From assembly GCA_030141605.1 (NCBI GenBank), contig JAQGDQ010000651.1, positions 1-64,000 on the forward strand: 64,000 nucleotides of DNA. Reading direction: 5' to 3'. Below are positions 46,325 through 56,929 of this stretch, one piece after another. The position numbers were made by a program, and so were the translations under genes. Numbering within the stretch: position 1 is the stretch's first letter; each line of letters opens with the position of its first letter. The DNA comes from Tubiluchus corallicola. Its lineage: Eukaryota > Priapulida > Priapulimorpha > Priapulimorphida > Tubiluchidae. The notes under the pieces were generated by a model. It was given only the letters and a program-made list of their open reading frames with translations. It searched no databases and was not told the DNA's origin.

Positions 46325-46842
46325 TTTTTTTCCTTAATTTGCAGGACTTCCCGTAGAAATGGAGATGCAGTCTACGACTCCCCGAAATAAAAAAATGTTC
46401 GATGAACATGGTTAGGTCTTCGATTTCGTTGTTGACTGCTTCTACAGTAAATGTAGATGCTCGTGTGTGCAAATTTCAGGTGCATACGATAGTGTATTTT
46501 ATGCAAAGTTGACTAGTGCATACAAACACATACATAAGAGTGTAAAATTTTGTAATTCTGGTATAATCTTATGATACAGGAAAAAAATTGCACAAATGAA
46601 AAAGTAGGAAAAGATGGACATATATTATTGTAATGCAAAGGATTTCTATAATAAAACTTGCACGCGCTCAGTAGAAAGCAAAACTTTGCCAAAACTGAAC
46701 AATCCTAAACCTATTCGTCTGATTCGTTTGATTAGAAAACGTAATACAAAGATAAAAAAGCAATCGTACAAAAATGTTCCTGTATTAGTAGTGTACTAAA
46801 TGCTGAAATTAAAGAAATGAAATTAATACTGGGAAAATAATA

Positions 46843-46967
46843 CAGTAGACCTCTCAGGTGTGCATGTGAACGTGGCTTTATCTAACACAGACTCCTATTA
46901 AGACATTGTGTTAGTAAAAGCAGTAGTCACGCGCACACCTGAGCTTATAAAAAGGGAAGGTCTACTG
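46843..46967. mobile_element. Tc1/mariner-like MITE (125 bp) flanked by TA
   Basis: The ends CAGTAGACCT and AGGTCTACTG are perfect inverted repeats with TA on both sides. Further in, CTCAGGTGTGC pairs with GCACACCTGAG, and CTAACACA pairs with TGTGTTAG, so almost the whole element folds as one imperfect hairpin. It contains TTATAAAAAGGG (about 46944), which looks like a TATA box pointing toward the reading frames at 47162 onward. Confidence 0.75.
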
Positions 46968-47161
46968 TAGATCCTTGACAGTGGTCAGTGTCTTTCATTG
47001 CAACTCTGCTCTGTTCACATTTCACAGGCTTTGCCACAAACTCCGTTCTTCTAGGTAAGCTGGTTGTTCTTGCTCAAAAGTGACTTAATAATAAACTGTC
47101 ATTTCGATTCTATTATTCGAATTTTATTTTGGGTGAGGCATTTAGCTGGATCAAATAAGAT

Positions 47162-48192
47162 ATGCAGCATGTTGTGGGCCGCGGTATCATCCGTCCTGCC
47201 TCTGCTATGAGCGGACGACGACAGGACACTGGAGTCAGAACAAGTGGGATATTACCGTCATCTGGGCATTCCGATTATTGTACTGTGGTTGATGTTGACT
47301 TAGAACGGTTACAACACCGTCAGCTTGCCGATTTTCTGCTAGAACAGAGTGTGTATTTTTCCAATGGTCAGGAAGAGGCACTGCCTTAGGTTCTAAGGAA
47401 CATTGCTATAGTTTTGATGCTAGTTGTACTAATGATGCATTGGATGGGATGTATTGTCGATCTGTGCTTGTAATACAACTAATCCTTTTGTTACTTGCCC
47501 TGTGCATAACTTTTGTACTGAAAAGCATGCAGCAAAGCCACCTGAATGTTCAAGTAGGCAAAACCAAAGTCAGCTACATTTTCTACCTGTTACTTCGCAA
47601 CATTCCGCTTCCCAGCCTAGTGTGAGTACTTGGGGTATGTTTAATATTGATTTTCTTTCAGGGCACGTGGCAGGCACGTATTCAGCGTTGGGCAGGCGAG
47701 TTAGTCCAAATAATCAAAATTTTGGGCAAAATTTCGCGTCAGATACTCACGAAATCAGACAACAGTTATCCAGTATTTCTGAGTGTTTTCAAGACCTGAC
47801 AAATGTGGTTGTTACGTAGCCTGAGACAATTTCAAGTGCAATTTGGGATTTTACTGCATGTCGCGAACCAGAGACGCCTACAACAGTGATACTTTGGTAA
47901 GGAAACCTCTTTTGGGTTCTACCCCTGACACTCAGCATCAAAATCAAAGGTCTTGGCAGATCCAAATGTCCTTCTAGGTCTACCCCACGTGTACATTTTG
48001 AAACTAGCCTAAGCAACCTGGACCAGTCTTTTGAACCCATTTTGCAGACTTCCAGTTGTTCTACTGCACAAACCGGTCTGGGAACCAGCACCGTGACACA
48101 AAACATTGATAATGTTGCTACAAATATGGCGAGTGACACCAGCATGGGGCAGTGTGACAAATTGAATGGTAATAATTACTCAGTGATTGGTT
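47162..48192 (+). pseudogene. Doubtful retroelement gag-like or unknown coding region
   Basis: A series of open stretches on the plus strand in changing frames (47162-47389, 47454-47819, then about 47960-48192) gives Ser/Thr/Gln-rich, compositionally protein-like sequence (for example RQLADFLLEQSVYF, EIRQQLSSISECFQDL, LSNLDQSFEPIL). I recognise no catalytic motif, zinc knuckle or primer-binding site. The stop at 47387 and frame changes near 47820 and 47960 show that it is broken or needs splicing. It could be a decayed LTR-element gag or an exon series of a host gene. Confidence 0.25.
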
Positions 48193-48662
48193 GATTTCTG
48201 ACCCCAGTAAGGGGCAAAAGCCAAAAATGGTGGTCGGTATCAGAAATGCGTCGATTGACTAGAAATAGTACCATGTAGTATACCAAATGAAAAGTTTCAA
48301 TGAGAAAAACTAAATGAAATAAGTTATGCCGAGACTGGTTGATCTTTTACCCGTGGGGGACGTACTGAACAGTTAAACGCTGAGGTTACATTGTGAAATG
48401 CACTTTCTTGGTACTTGAGAGCAAGGTGAATTCAATTAAAAGAAAATAAGCACTTACAAAAAAGGCTGTCGTTTCTTTTTTTTCAGGCTGAATTCTACAA
48501 CTGTTGTCTGCAAAATCTTTCATTTCTGACCAAGTCAGAAACATTGTCAACTAGTTTTAAATGTATTTTATGATTCAGCGTGCTGGGATTTTAAATGATG
48601 TGGTGAGCTATATAAATAAATGTTATATTACATTACGTGCTAATGAAGTTCAGAACGTACTT
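48193..48662. other. No recognised feature
   Basis: Spacer between the gag-like region and the TTAA element. It contains CTTTTTTTTCAGG near 48480 that could serve as a splice acceptor, but no exon was identified. Confidence 0.35.
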
Positions 48663-48666
48663 TTAA

Positions 48667-49265
48667 AGCACAAGAAAATCCTCCACTTACATAAAGCTTA
48701 AAAATTAGTCTTGAAATTTTATACCACTTACATACTACCTTTTCGCATGCATGGCTTGCATCGGCCGTAACGCTGTATAAAACGTAAATTTAAACGTATA
48801 AATTTAAACTCCCGCGATGACCGTTAGGCATTCGTAGCACATACATGCTGCTAACTAAGTAAATTTTTAAATTACTTGTCAATAGGATTAAAAATACGTT
48901 TTTAGTTAGTGAGTGGCGCACCATGAAGGGTGAGTCAGCGACATTTTACCGATTGGCACAAATATTTTAAATTATTAGTCGAGTTACATAAGTCTTTCCA
49001 GCAGGTAAGTGAAATAGTAAGTAATATAGATTTGCACGAAAAGTGTTTTGGGTCATAATTTAACATTGCATTTTCTTCACCTGATTTACGTTTGCGTAGT
49101 GATGTCACGTAATAGCGCTGTCGGAACAGTATTGCGGGAGATTTAAAATGAAAACAAACGAAAATCCCTTTCAACGCGAATATGTGCATAAAATTGCTGC
49201 AAAGTAGTATAATTTTTTAAGGAGATTCTTCTGAAACGTGCTTCAGGTGCCCCTTTTCTTGTCCT
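48667..49265 (+). mobile_element. TTAA-flanked nonautonomous DNA transposon (piggyBac-style), copy 1
   Basis: A 599-bp element is bounded by TTAA on each side (48663-48666 and 49266-49269). The left end AGCACAAGAAAA and right end TTTTCTTGTCCT are inverted repeats with one mismatch. The same sequence occurs inverted at 60161-60800, in part at 55423-55676, and diverged at 50204-50575. TTAA targets are characteristic of piggyBac-type transposases, but none is encoded here. A minus-strand ORF (48935-49189, 84 codons) is kept in the copy at 60 kb. Confidence 0.82.
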
Positions 49266-49379
49266 TTAAGCTTAAATACATCAAAAGCATCAGGTAGTTG
49301 CTCCTTTAGCAATCAGGTTTTAAAGAAAACCGCTGAGTCTTATTTCAACTCCTGTTTGTTTGTTATTTAATTCTTCTGT

Positions 49380-49905
49380 CCAAGCATCAATTTTTCCTAG
49401 AATCTGGAACAAGGCCAATGTTTGTCCATTTTATAAAAACGATAATCGTCAACTAAAAAACAATTATAGGTCCGAATGACTTCCACCTTGTCTGCCAAAA
49501 GTCTTGGAAAGAATTTTTTATAAATATCTGTTTAATTATCTTATTGCGGATAATTATTTATTAACGTTTAGAAACTCTGGGTTCAAACCAAACGATGATA
49601 CTATTTATCAGCATCTTCATATAGTGCACAACATTTGCCAGGCACTTGAAGCGGATTTTGATGTAAGGGCTGTCTTCTTGGACATCATTAAAGGATTTGA
49701 TGAGGTTTGGCATCCGGGTCTGCTATTTAAACTCAAATGAGTCGGTATAATAAGTAATTTGCTAAAATTGTTCTAATCCTATTTATCTAACCGTTGTCAG
49801 CGTGTTGTATTAAATAGTAAATACACTGACTTTGGCTTCACAAATGCTTGTGTCCCTCAAGGTTCTATTCTTTGTCGAATTTTACTTTTAGTTTTCATTC
49901 ATAGG
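49380..49905 (+). mobile_element. Jockey-like LINE, reverse-transcriptase fragment
   Basis: Plus-strand blocks in order are WNKANVCPFYK with NNYR, KVLERIFYKYL, LTFRNSGFKPNDDT, DVRAVFLDIIKGFDEVWHPG (motif A, with G for A in KAFD), SYLSNRCQRVVLN and CVPQGSIL (motif B). The sequence breaks off near 49905, before the FADD box. Only a few stops interrupt it, and the 78-codon central frame (49504-49740) is clean, so this copy is younger than most LINE scraps here. Confidence 0.88.
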
Positions 49906-50203
49906 TTCGAATTTTTTCTTGTACATATATCTTATGCCTTATCTGCTGTTCAGTTTTAGCATTTATGTCGGCGATCTCTAGTCGATAATTGGCTTCTATG
50001 TCGCCTTTTTGAGAAAAACGTCCTCTCTCAATTTTTAATACATGTAAGCCCTGTATCGCGTCGCTGGCTGCTACTTTACTGTCTTTAGAGGATTTACCAT
50101 GGAATGTCACGTTAATGGTCTTTTTGAACAACTCAATTATGCTATTTTGTTAAAGGGTAAGAAAAGGAGATTTTAAAGAAAATCTAAAATCTCTTTTCAT
50201 GTA
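49906..50203 (-). other. Unrecognised 78-codon minus-strand ORF
   Basis: The frame 49895-50131 reads as a charged, protein-like sequence (FHGKSSKDSKVAASDAIQG, ERGRFSQKGDIEANYRLEI) with balanced composition and no simple repeats. I do not recognise the family. It begins just where the LINE fragment is cut, so it may belong to another inserted element. Confidence 0.3.
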
Positions 50204-50575
50204 AAGTTATATTACTTAAGCGTTATGCTTGCCTCTTTGAAAGACTTTTGTATCTGGAAAAGAAAATACTCAATAATTTAAAATATTCGCGCCACCTGGT
50301 ACAACGTCATTGCATCGCCATCCCGGTGTGCACTACAGGCTCTTAAAAATACATTATTGATCTTACTGAAAATATAAAGTAGTTTAAACTTTTGCTTAGC
50401 TGGCGAGGAGCGTGCTGCGAATGCTGTGACTGTTTTGCTCAAATTTTACGCAATGTTATAACTTGTTTCAAATGACTTACATTTGAAAAAATGCTTACCT
50501 GTCATCGCAAGAGTTTAGATTTACACGTTTTATACAGCGTTGTTGCTAACGCAAGCCCTGTATGCAACAAAACAG
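50204..50575 (-). mobile_element. Diverged relic of the TTAA-element family
   Basis: Words such as AGTTATATTACTTA, GAAAGACTTTTGTAT, GTGCTGCGAATGCT, CTTGTTTCAAATGACTTAC and CGTTTTATACAGCG occur in the same order as in 60400-60740. The orientation is that of the 60-kb copy. The ends are not recognisable. Confidence 0.6.
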
Positions 50576-52156
50576 TTTGTGTGAGCGTCAAATTTTTTAG
50601 GCTTTACCTAAGAATGTTTTTTCATGCGCTCAATGCTTTTCGATTCGTTAGGTTAACCATTTGTTAAGCTTGTTTGCTGTTTCCGTCTCCGATACATTGC
50701 TTAATGTTTTTGCGTATGTGACACTACACCACTTCTTGAATTAGTGCACGCATCTATTGTACACGTCTTCATGTTTTGAATCTCCTTGGCCAAGAGTTTA
50801 CTTGTCACGTTCTTTTCGGTCTCTTGTCCCTGCTGTGTACGATCAATTAATTCTATAAAATATTGGAGGTTAATTATTTGTCCACTACCTTTTGTACGCC
50901 CTATCGTTAATAAGAATGGCTCCTGTCTCATAGATATTGATTATAATCGATTGCGTATTAGTGGCAGTTTTGTAAATATAGACATCATCTTGCCCCTCAT
51001 TTTTTGCCGATGGTTCTGATTGTTCTATGCCAAAAATTGGGGCTCCAGTTCAAAAGCTGTCCTTGACCCTATATATACTGTCCTTGACCCTTTTGCCAGA
51101 AGTAATCGGGCAGTATTGTGTTGTCTAAGTTCGCACTTCAGGTACCTGCCCTACAAGCTTCGTTATTCCAGCTGTTGTACTTAGGGCGTTATTGACATGA
51201 ACCCATTTCCTGGCTTTGTCTATTTCGGGCCGTTAATGAATCTCAGCTTTTTAAAATCCCAGGTGCAGATGTACCGTACAGTACCTAAATATTTGTGAAA
51301 AAATGTGAAAAAAATTGAAAGCCCTAGGTGGAAATGCAGAACTAAGAGAAAAACAGAACAACACTCGCTCTCCCTAGCCCCACGAGAGATCAGCTGTCAC
51401 AACGGCTAGCGAGTTATTAAGCGAAATATGTTTATAAAAATAAATATTCATGCTGGCTGGTATAGCAACGTGTAGGCCTACCATTTTAAAGATATTAATA
51501 TGATCCGACTATTGCTTTGCAGCTGCAGCCTTAATTCCTATATATTGGGGCGCATTTTTAATACACAAATATAAATACAATTTTTTCTGCATTGAGTAAT
51601 TTTACCTTTGATGGTATCTTTGCTGTTTCGCGTTAACTGTATAGCAAATTCGCCTTAAAACTAAAATTGCGGATCAATATCAATGTATTATGAATAGACC
51701 GAAACGTTCAGTTATACTATGTATACTAAAATTATACTATATTATGTATACTAAAATTCTAAATTATTAAATACACTCGTACCACTAACTTATGCTATTA
51801 TATCTACTTTGCAGCAGTTAAAATGTATTAAAAAGACGGGTTCGATGCAGCTTGTACAAGGCAAGCTACGGCTACAAATAACAATTAGCATCGTAGACAT
51901 CAATTTCCTGTTAAGTTGTAAAATGTCGAAATTTTTGCTACAATATCATTATCGCACAGTAAACATGTGTAGTGCTTCCAGTCGAAAGGAATTAGAGCGC
52001 AATATTTAAAATCTGAAAGTCTGAAAATCTTACAATGAAAGAAAGAGACTGAAAGAACGAAGAAATACTGACTTCGCCAGTCACAGGCCTATACAAATAC
52101 CGTACATATACGTATTACTTAGTAATTCCTAGATATGCTTGAATTAATGTACATTA
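50576..52156. other. Intergenic DNA, no recognised gene
   Basis: AT-rich. Small direct repeats: CTGTCCTTGACCC twice at about 51058-51090 and ATGTATACTAAAATT twice at about 51719-51760. Overlapping short ORFs on both strands (50701-51019) are not recognised. Confidence 0.4.
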
Positions 52157-52483
52157 ATGGAGAGAGAACAGGCAAATTCATTCCACGTAAATGGCAGATT
52201 GCCTGATATAACGTGTCAGAGTCAGTTCTACAGACTGTATACAAGCATACCTGATTCAAAAACACAAACGAGACTCTACCAAATTTATCATTTTATGGTC
52301 AATTCAGTAGGCCTAACGCCAGTTTATCTGACAAGCTCCAAAGAATTTGAAATAGAACTGGCTAAATGCCTTCGTTTAGCTCAGTTTAATATACATATTG
52401 TTTTTAGTGGACTTGTAAATAAACTAGAATTGCTAATGCCTACAATTAAAAACAACACAGATGTCATAGTAGGGTGTGGCTGA
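52157..52483 (+). CDS. Unrecognised 108-residue ORF, possibly 5' part of a LINE
   Basis: It begins MEREQANSFHVNGRLPDI and is rich in ordinary globular residues, without a signal peptide or obvious membrane helix. It lies directly upstream, in the same orientation, of LINE endonuclease remnants at 52.7 kb, so it may be the start of that element. It could equally be part of something the LINE inserted into. The function is unknown. Confidence 0.3.
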   Translation: MEREQANSFHVNGRLPDITCQSQFYRLYTSIPDSKTQTRLYQIYHFMVNSVGLTPVYLTSSKEFEIELAKCLRLAQFNIHIVFSGLVNKLELLMPTIKNNTDVIVGCG

Positions 52484-52689
52484 AAGAAAATACATCCGAT
52501 GACTGTCTCTATTTTGGTGGGTTTAACATCGTGAGAAGAGGTCACTGAACAAAAGAAAAGATGGAGGCTTATTAGTTTATTAGCTCACAAGAAAACTTCA
52601 CCTATCTTAATTTAATACGGACATTTCGTAGGCCTCCTAATAGCACAAATGAATTTTTTAACAATTTAGATCGGATGAAAATATATCAA

Positions 52690-53525
52690 TTGTTGTAAAT
52701 GAGAACATGGAAATGATGCTGTTAGGCGACTTTAATGTAGACTACAGTAAAAGTATAGGTAAAAAAGCAAATTAGCCAGTAAAAAGCATATTATTTAATA
52801 CAAATTATTGATAGTTCTGCTAGAATTACAGACGTCCAAGACTGTCATTGATCACATATATGTTTGTAATCAGGATAATTTCGGGACTGTGGTACTACAT
52901 CAGTAGGACTCAATGGACACGAACTTATTCACTGTGTAAGAAAATAAAATGCTGCAACAAAAACAAAAGCAAACAACACACACAGCAAACTGAACAACAT
53001 AGACAGAAAAGCTTTTCAAAATGACCTAAAGCAAATAGACAGGACGCATATTGATAGCATAACTGATTAAAATGATATGCAAAGTCGTCTTTCTAATGTA
53101 ATAAATAAAATAAGTAAAAGAACGTTGTGTAAAGCAAAATACTCAAGAATGGCTGAAGGATGACGTCTTAGATTCCGTTAGAACACACGACTATCTTAGC
53201 AAGCAAGCTCGATCTACACAAAAACCAATTTTTTCCATTCTATACAAGCAAGCAAAAAGGTGTTTACCAAAGTTCAGGAAACAAGATTAGACCAAAATGC
53301 TATCGCAGACTCTTTGGATACCAGAAAAATTATGGAAAAACCTAAAATAGCTACTCCCTTTAAAAAGCAAATCAATCCTATACAGCTTAAGATTGATAAC
53401 AATATTGTGCGTGTTACCCAATTTATAATTCGGCGTGATAGAGATCGCTACCACTTAATCTCTATATTACCTATAGTGAGCAAAACCACAGAACGCATAG
53501 TCGTAAAATCACCAGTGGATTAAAA
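52690..53525 (+). mobile_element. Degenerate LINE: endonuclease C-half, linker and RT start
   Basis: MMLLGDFNVDYSKS (52712 onward) is the GDFN block of the endonuclease. SKTVIDHIYVCN matches the 'T-IDHIY-N' block about 120 bp later. LKDDVLDSVRTHDYLSKQAR and STQKPIF form the linker seen before RT in Jockey/Rex-like LINEs. A frame at 53260-53523 ends with ILPIVSKTTERIV, which resembles the first RT motif. Many stops and frame changes occur, and the copy is cut off where the CCACACC array begins. Confidence 0.78.
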
Positions 53526-53546
53526 TTTTGCATATAAACTCATGAC

Positions 53547-53757
53547 AACCTACCCACAGCACACCACACTATGCCACACCCACCATACTACACTACACCA
53601 CCCACATTAACCCCATACCCACCTCACCACACCACACCACCCACAGCACACCACACCACACCACATCACTTCACCACGCCACACCACCCACACCATGCCA
53701 CACTATGCCCACCACATCACACCACCCACACTATACCCACTACACACACTACACCAT
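53547..53757. repeat. Low-complexity CCACAC-rich array (about 210 bp)
   Basis: Imperfect repeats of CACACCA/CCCACAC/ACCACACCAC without a fixed period. On the plus strand it contains no G except for rare interruptions. The 62-codon Pro/Thr/His frame through it is an artefact. Confidence 0.9.
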
Positions 53758-54049
53758 AACACAGCTGCTGGCGCCGATAGTGATGATGATGGCGACAACG
53801 ACAATGATGATAACAGCAATTCAACAAAGATAACAGCCTAGTCAAACTATACAAAATATTTTGCACATTACTGAAACTATGTGAAAAGTCAAATGCTCTC
53901 AGACCTTTTTATTGGTTATCGTTAATCCACAAACATTCTACACAGTGTTTGCTAACTGTTCCTTCTGATCTAAATAGGCTAACATTATACATCATATTAT
54001 TATATTATTATATGAATTACATCATAACAGCTAGCATGAATACAATGGA
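53758..54049. other. Spacer
   Basis: It contains a short GATGATGATGGCGACAACGA-type trinucleotide-rich stretch near 53780 and AT repeats near 53995. No gene is seen. Confidence 0.4.
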
Positions 54050-54585
54050 ATGACGTCAGAACAATGCAAATGTCACTGTAGCTTCTAAGCAAGAATCGCC
54101 CAAATTGGAAACTCTGATCAACTCGTCGCCACCCCTTTTGTTGGAAGCGAACCCAAAAGTGAGGCACATTGCCACGTAGCCCCGTTCATCCTTTTTCCAA
54201 AGAGCTATATATCTCTTTCCAAGAGTCCCACTAGGCACCGCTGCAACGTTTTTCTACAGGCTGTTTGGTTAAAATTTCGAAAAAAATCGGGGCTTTGTCC
54301 GGGAAAACGCCTGTTGCGAGATGTTGCGGCCCTCTCGCAAATTTTAAATATGCCTACTACACCCGCCATTGAACCGGCTATTCAACAATTACTGGCTCCG
54401 CCAACGGCACGTTCCCTAGAAATAAGCGGTATAAATTTTGCAATTTTTTTGCAAAAAAAAAACGGTCAAAAGGGCGTTTTTTAGACTTTTTGCCCCTGTC
54501 CGTCCCACCCTGTGGATCGAGACTTTCGTTTGGCGTACAGATCGCCGAGAACGGTTCTGTCGTCAGAGCTGTAGTCTCGTCGGTT
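54050..54585. mobile_element. Second copy of the 34.6-kb TIR element (left-truncated)
   Basis: Collinear with about 34905-35470: shared blocks include ATGACGTCA, CCAAGAGTCCCACTAGGCA (CCGAGAGTCCCACCAGGCG in the other copy), AATTTCGAAAAAA, GTCCGGGAAAACGCC and the end ATCGAGACTTTCGTTTG. Overall similarity is clear but with many substitutions. The left terminal repeat is missing, and the right one is diverged and ends near GTCTCG at 54585, directly abutting Ty3/Gypsy sequence. Confidence 0.75.
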
Positions 54586-55390
54586 ACATACACATATAAA
54601 TGCACGTACGTTTGCACGAATGAATGCTGCTCCGTTGGTGGCTGGATGATATGGTGCTCCTGTGAGATGTGTGATCCCATGTTCTCTGCACCAGCTCTGG
54701 AGTTCTTCAGATATGAAGGTTGATCATTGTCTGTGACCAGCGTGTGAGGTGATCCAAAGTGAGCAAAGTCCTCTTCCAGCAGATCTAGAGTGGCTCTAGT
54801 GGATGTGGAATGCATGGATACTTTGAGTAAGCATCTGTGATCACCAGCCATTTCGTACCCATGAAGTTAATGGCGTGATCCAGGTGTAAGCGGCTCCAAG
54901 GCTTCTCTGGTAGTATCCACGGGTGAACTACAGGCTTGGATGGCTTGTTTTGATGTTCTCCACAGAAGTCACATCGTCGGCTAGCCATCTTGATAGCCGC
55001 ATCGATACTGGGCCAGTAGACAGCTGCTCTTGCCAGCTGTTTCATGCGTTCCATGCCAAAGTGCCTGATATGCAGTAGATCCAGGATCTTGGACAGCAGG
55101 CTCTGTGGAATCACAACTCTTAATCTATGGATGAGTCATCCGTGGCAGATACTGAGTGAATCCGACAACTTCCGGGACTTTTCGACTTTCACGTTGTTAG
55201 CGTTCACGGGCTTGACTTGAAGACTTATAACTTTGATGGCACATACCATGTACATGTCTTTACCATTTCCCTCCCTGTCAAAGTCGTTGTCGTCTCCAGA
55301 TGGCAAGCGACTAAGGGCATTTGCATTGCTGTGATCTGCTGTTTTCCGGTACTCGATGGAGTAGTCAAATTGGATTAGGCCACAGGGCCC
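54586..55390 (-). mobile_element. Ty3/Gypsy-type retroelement fragment (RNase H end, integrase zinc finger and core)
   Basis: On the minus strand, 55390-55310 gives the end of RNase H (a 'IEYRKTADHSNA' block and ALSRLP). After an in-frame stop, 55114-54785 gives the integrase H-H-C-C zinc finger (HIRHFGMERMK, then CDFCGEHQ) and the start of the catalytic core (WLVITDAYSKYP). A frame change near 54820 leads to TLVTDN, the second catalytic aspartate region. The third acidic residue region is lost at the junction with the TIR element at 54586. It is described only as a broken genomic relic. There is no gag, RT or LTR here. Confidence 0.88.
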
Positions 55391-55422
55391 AATTAAAAAT
55401 TAATTAAAAATTTTCTTTTTAT

Positions 55423-55676
55423 AGTCACATAAGTCTTTCAAGCAGGTAAGCGAAATGCTAAGTAATATAATTTTGCATGGAAAATTTTTGGGACATAGTT
55501 TAACATTGCCTTTTCTTCCCATGATTTACGTTGTGCGTTATGTAATGGCGCCGTCGGAACAGTGTTGCGGGAATTTTAAAATGAAAACAAACAAACTTTT
55601 AACGCGAGTACAATATACGCATAGAATTGGCAAAAAGTAATAATAAGGCCTGCTTCACGTACCTATTTTCTTGTGC
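55423..55676 (+). mobile_element. Partial copy of the TTAA-element family
   Basis: Positions 55423-55676 match 48979-49265 with moderate divergence: AGTCACATAAGTCTTTCAAG, GTTTAACATTGCCTTTTCTT, GGCGCCGTCGGAACAGTGTT, TTTAAAATGAAAACAAACAA. The right end TTTTCTTGTGC is followed by TTAA (55677-55680). The left half is missing and replaced by AT-rich sequence next to the Gypsy fragment. Confidence 0.75.
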
Positions 55677-56700
55677 TTAAAGTGGGATAACGCTGCCTCA
55701 CTTTTGTTTAGTTCCTGTTGCATGCGTGTTAGTATAACGTCATCATTGTTCAGTTGCTCTTTTAAACGAGACATTTCAAGATTATTTTGCCATCTTTCCT
55801 TTTTTTGTTCGATGCACAAGAAGTATAGTTGTTGACGTAAAGGTTCTATCTGCACATCATCCACCTCGACGTAATTGGGAAATGAAAGCTGTAGCTCCAG
55901 ATTTATTTCTAGGTTAATCAGCTCAATTAGGTTGTTAACTTCTGTAGGGAATCCCCCAATGTCCTGCATGAGAAATTTTGTTTTATGTTTACAGTCATTC
56001 AGGTAAACAAGTCGGTAAACATACGTGTATGACCAATTTTTGGCAACAGTAGACCCACGTTATGCTTAATTGATCTACAGTCACTTGAAGTTCCCGCAAT
56101 TGGTGTTAAGAAGGGCGGTTCTAGCATGCTGGACATGTCATTATGAACTGCATCATTCTTGGTCACCCGCATCTTCAAAAATTTCCTCATCACGATCAGG
56201 TTGTACTTCCTTATGCAATTTAGAGTAGACAATCTGCAGAGTTTTTGGTAAATTTTCTGTGCTCCACTTCACATAACACCGTCCTTGTATAATAACTATT
56301 TCCTGTCTTGTATGTTTTTAGCCAAGTAACTTTTTTTGGAAAAGCTAATTCTCTAGCAATATTGGCAGTCTGGCGTGGTTAGTTCAGCGTCTTTTATGGC
56401 ACTTAATTCAATGCTTTCCAGAACTCGGCTAGCAATGTGAATAATTTCAGCCCCTGTTAATTTGTGCCTTAACATAATTAGTCCACCTGTTGCTGTGGCG
56501 ACTTCATTCTGGGGTTGATTATCAATACACTTTTTCGTAAAATTATTAGGAAACTGTAGGTTAATTCTGTCTATTAAAACAAACTTACGACTTCGTCGCT
56601 TTTCGTTGTCTACATTCATCCCGCTTTATCTTCTGTTGCGAGATGCTATCCGTGTTTGAACAGTTGATATCACCTTCCATAGTCGCCATCTTTACTTATT
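55655..56700 (-). pseudogene. Possible broken or spliced host gene with a coiled-coil segment
   Basis: The minus strand starts with AAAGATGGCGACTATGG (about 56695), a good start context, and a 34-codon frame that meets GTAAGTTTG at 56588, a textbook splice donor. Protein-like stretches follow: 56557-56356 (GGLIMLRHKLTGAEIIHIAS), about 56355-56230 (a basic frame) and 55969-55655, which is preceded by TTTCTCATGCAG (an acceptor-like site) and encodes a Leu/Glu/Lys-rich probable coiled coil (QKKERWQNNLEMSRLKEQLN). The last frame runs into the end of the TTAA element and stops there. The phases I tried do not join into one frame, so it may be a decayed gene or an old transposon ORF. Confidence 0.35.
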
Positions 56701-56929
56701 TTCCAATGAGTTAAAAACTCAGAAAACACTCACTGAGCCAGTTCGAATTACTTTTGATCCAAAAACTTATTCAATAATTTTTCTCCATCATCTCATTGAT
56801 TGATTTAAAACGCTATTAATTGCCAGAACTCATCAGTAATATCCATAAAACATAAAAACAGCAGAGACGTAATATTTACATGTTCTGACGTCACGAAGTT
56901 TTAAAGAATCATGGCGTGGAAATAACACA
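56701..56929. other. Spacer between the putative gene 5' end and a LINE
   Basis: AT-rich. If the ATGGCG start at about 56690 is real, this would hold its promoter. No TATA box was identified at a fixed distance. Confidence 0.3.

Noticed and set aside
46224-46472. Minus-strand ORF with a poly-isoleucine run
   Set aside because: It is a read-through of the (ATT)n microsatellite.
53571-53759. Pro/Thr/His-rich 62-codon ORF
   Set aside because: It is the translation of a CCACAC low-complexity array without conserved unit or start context.
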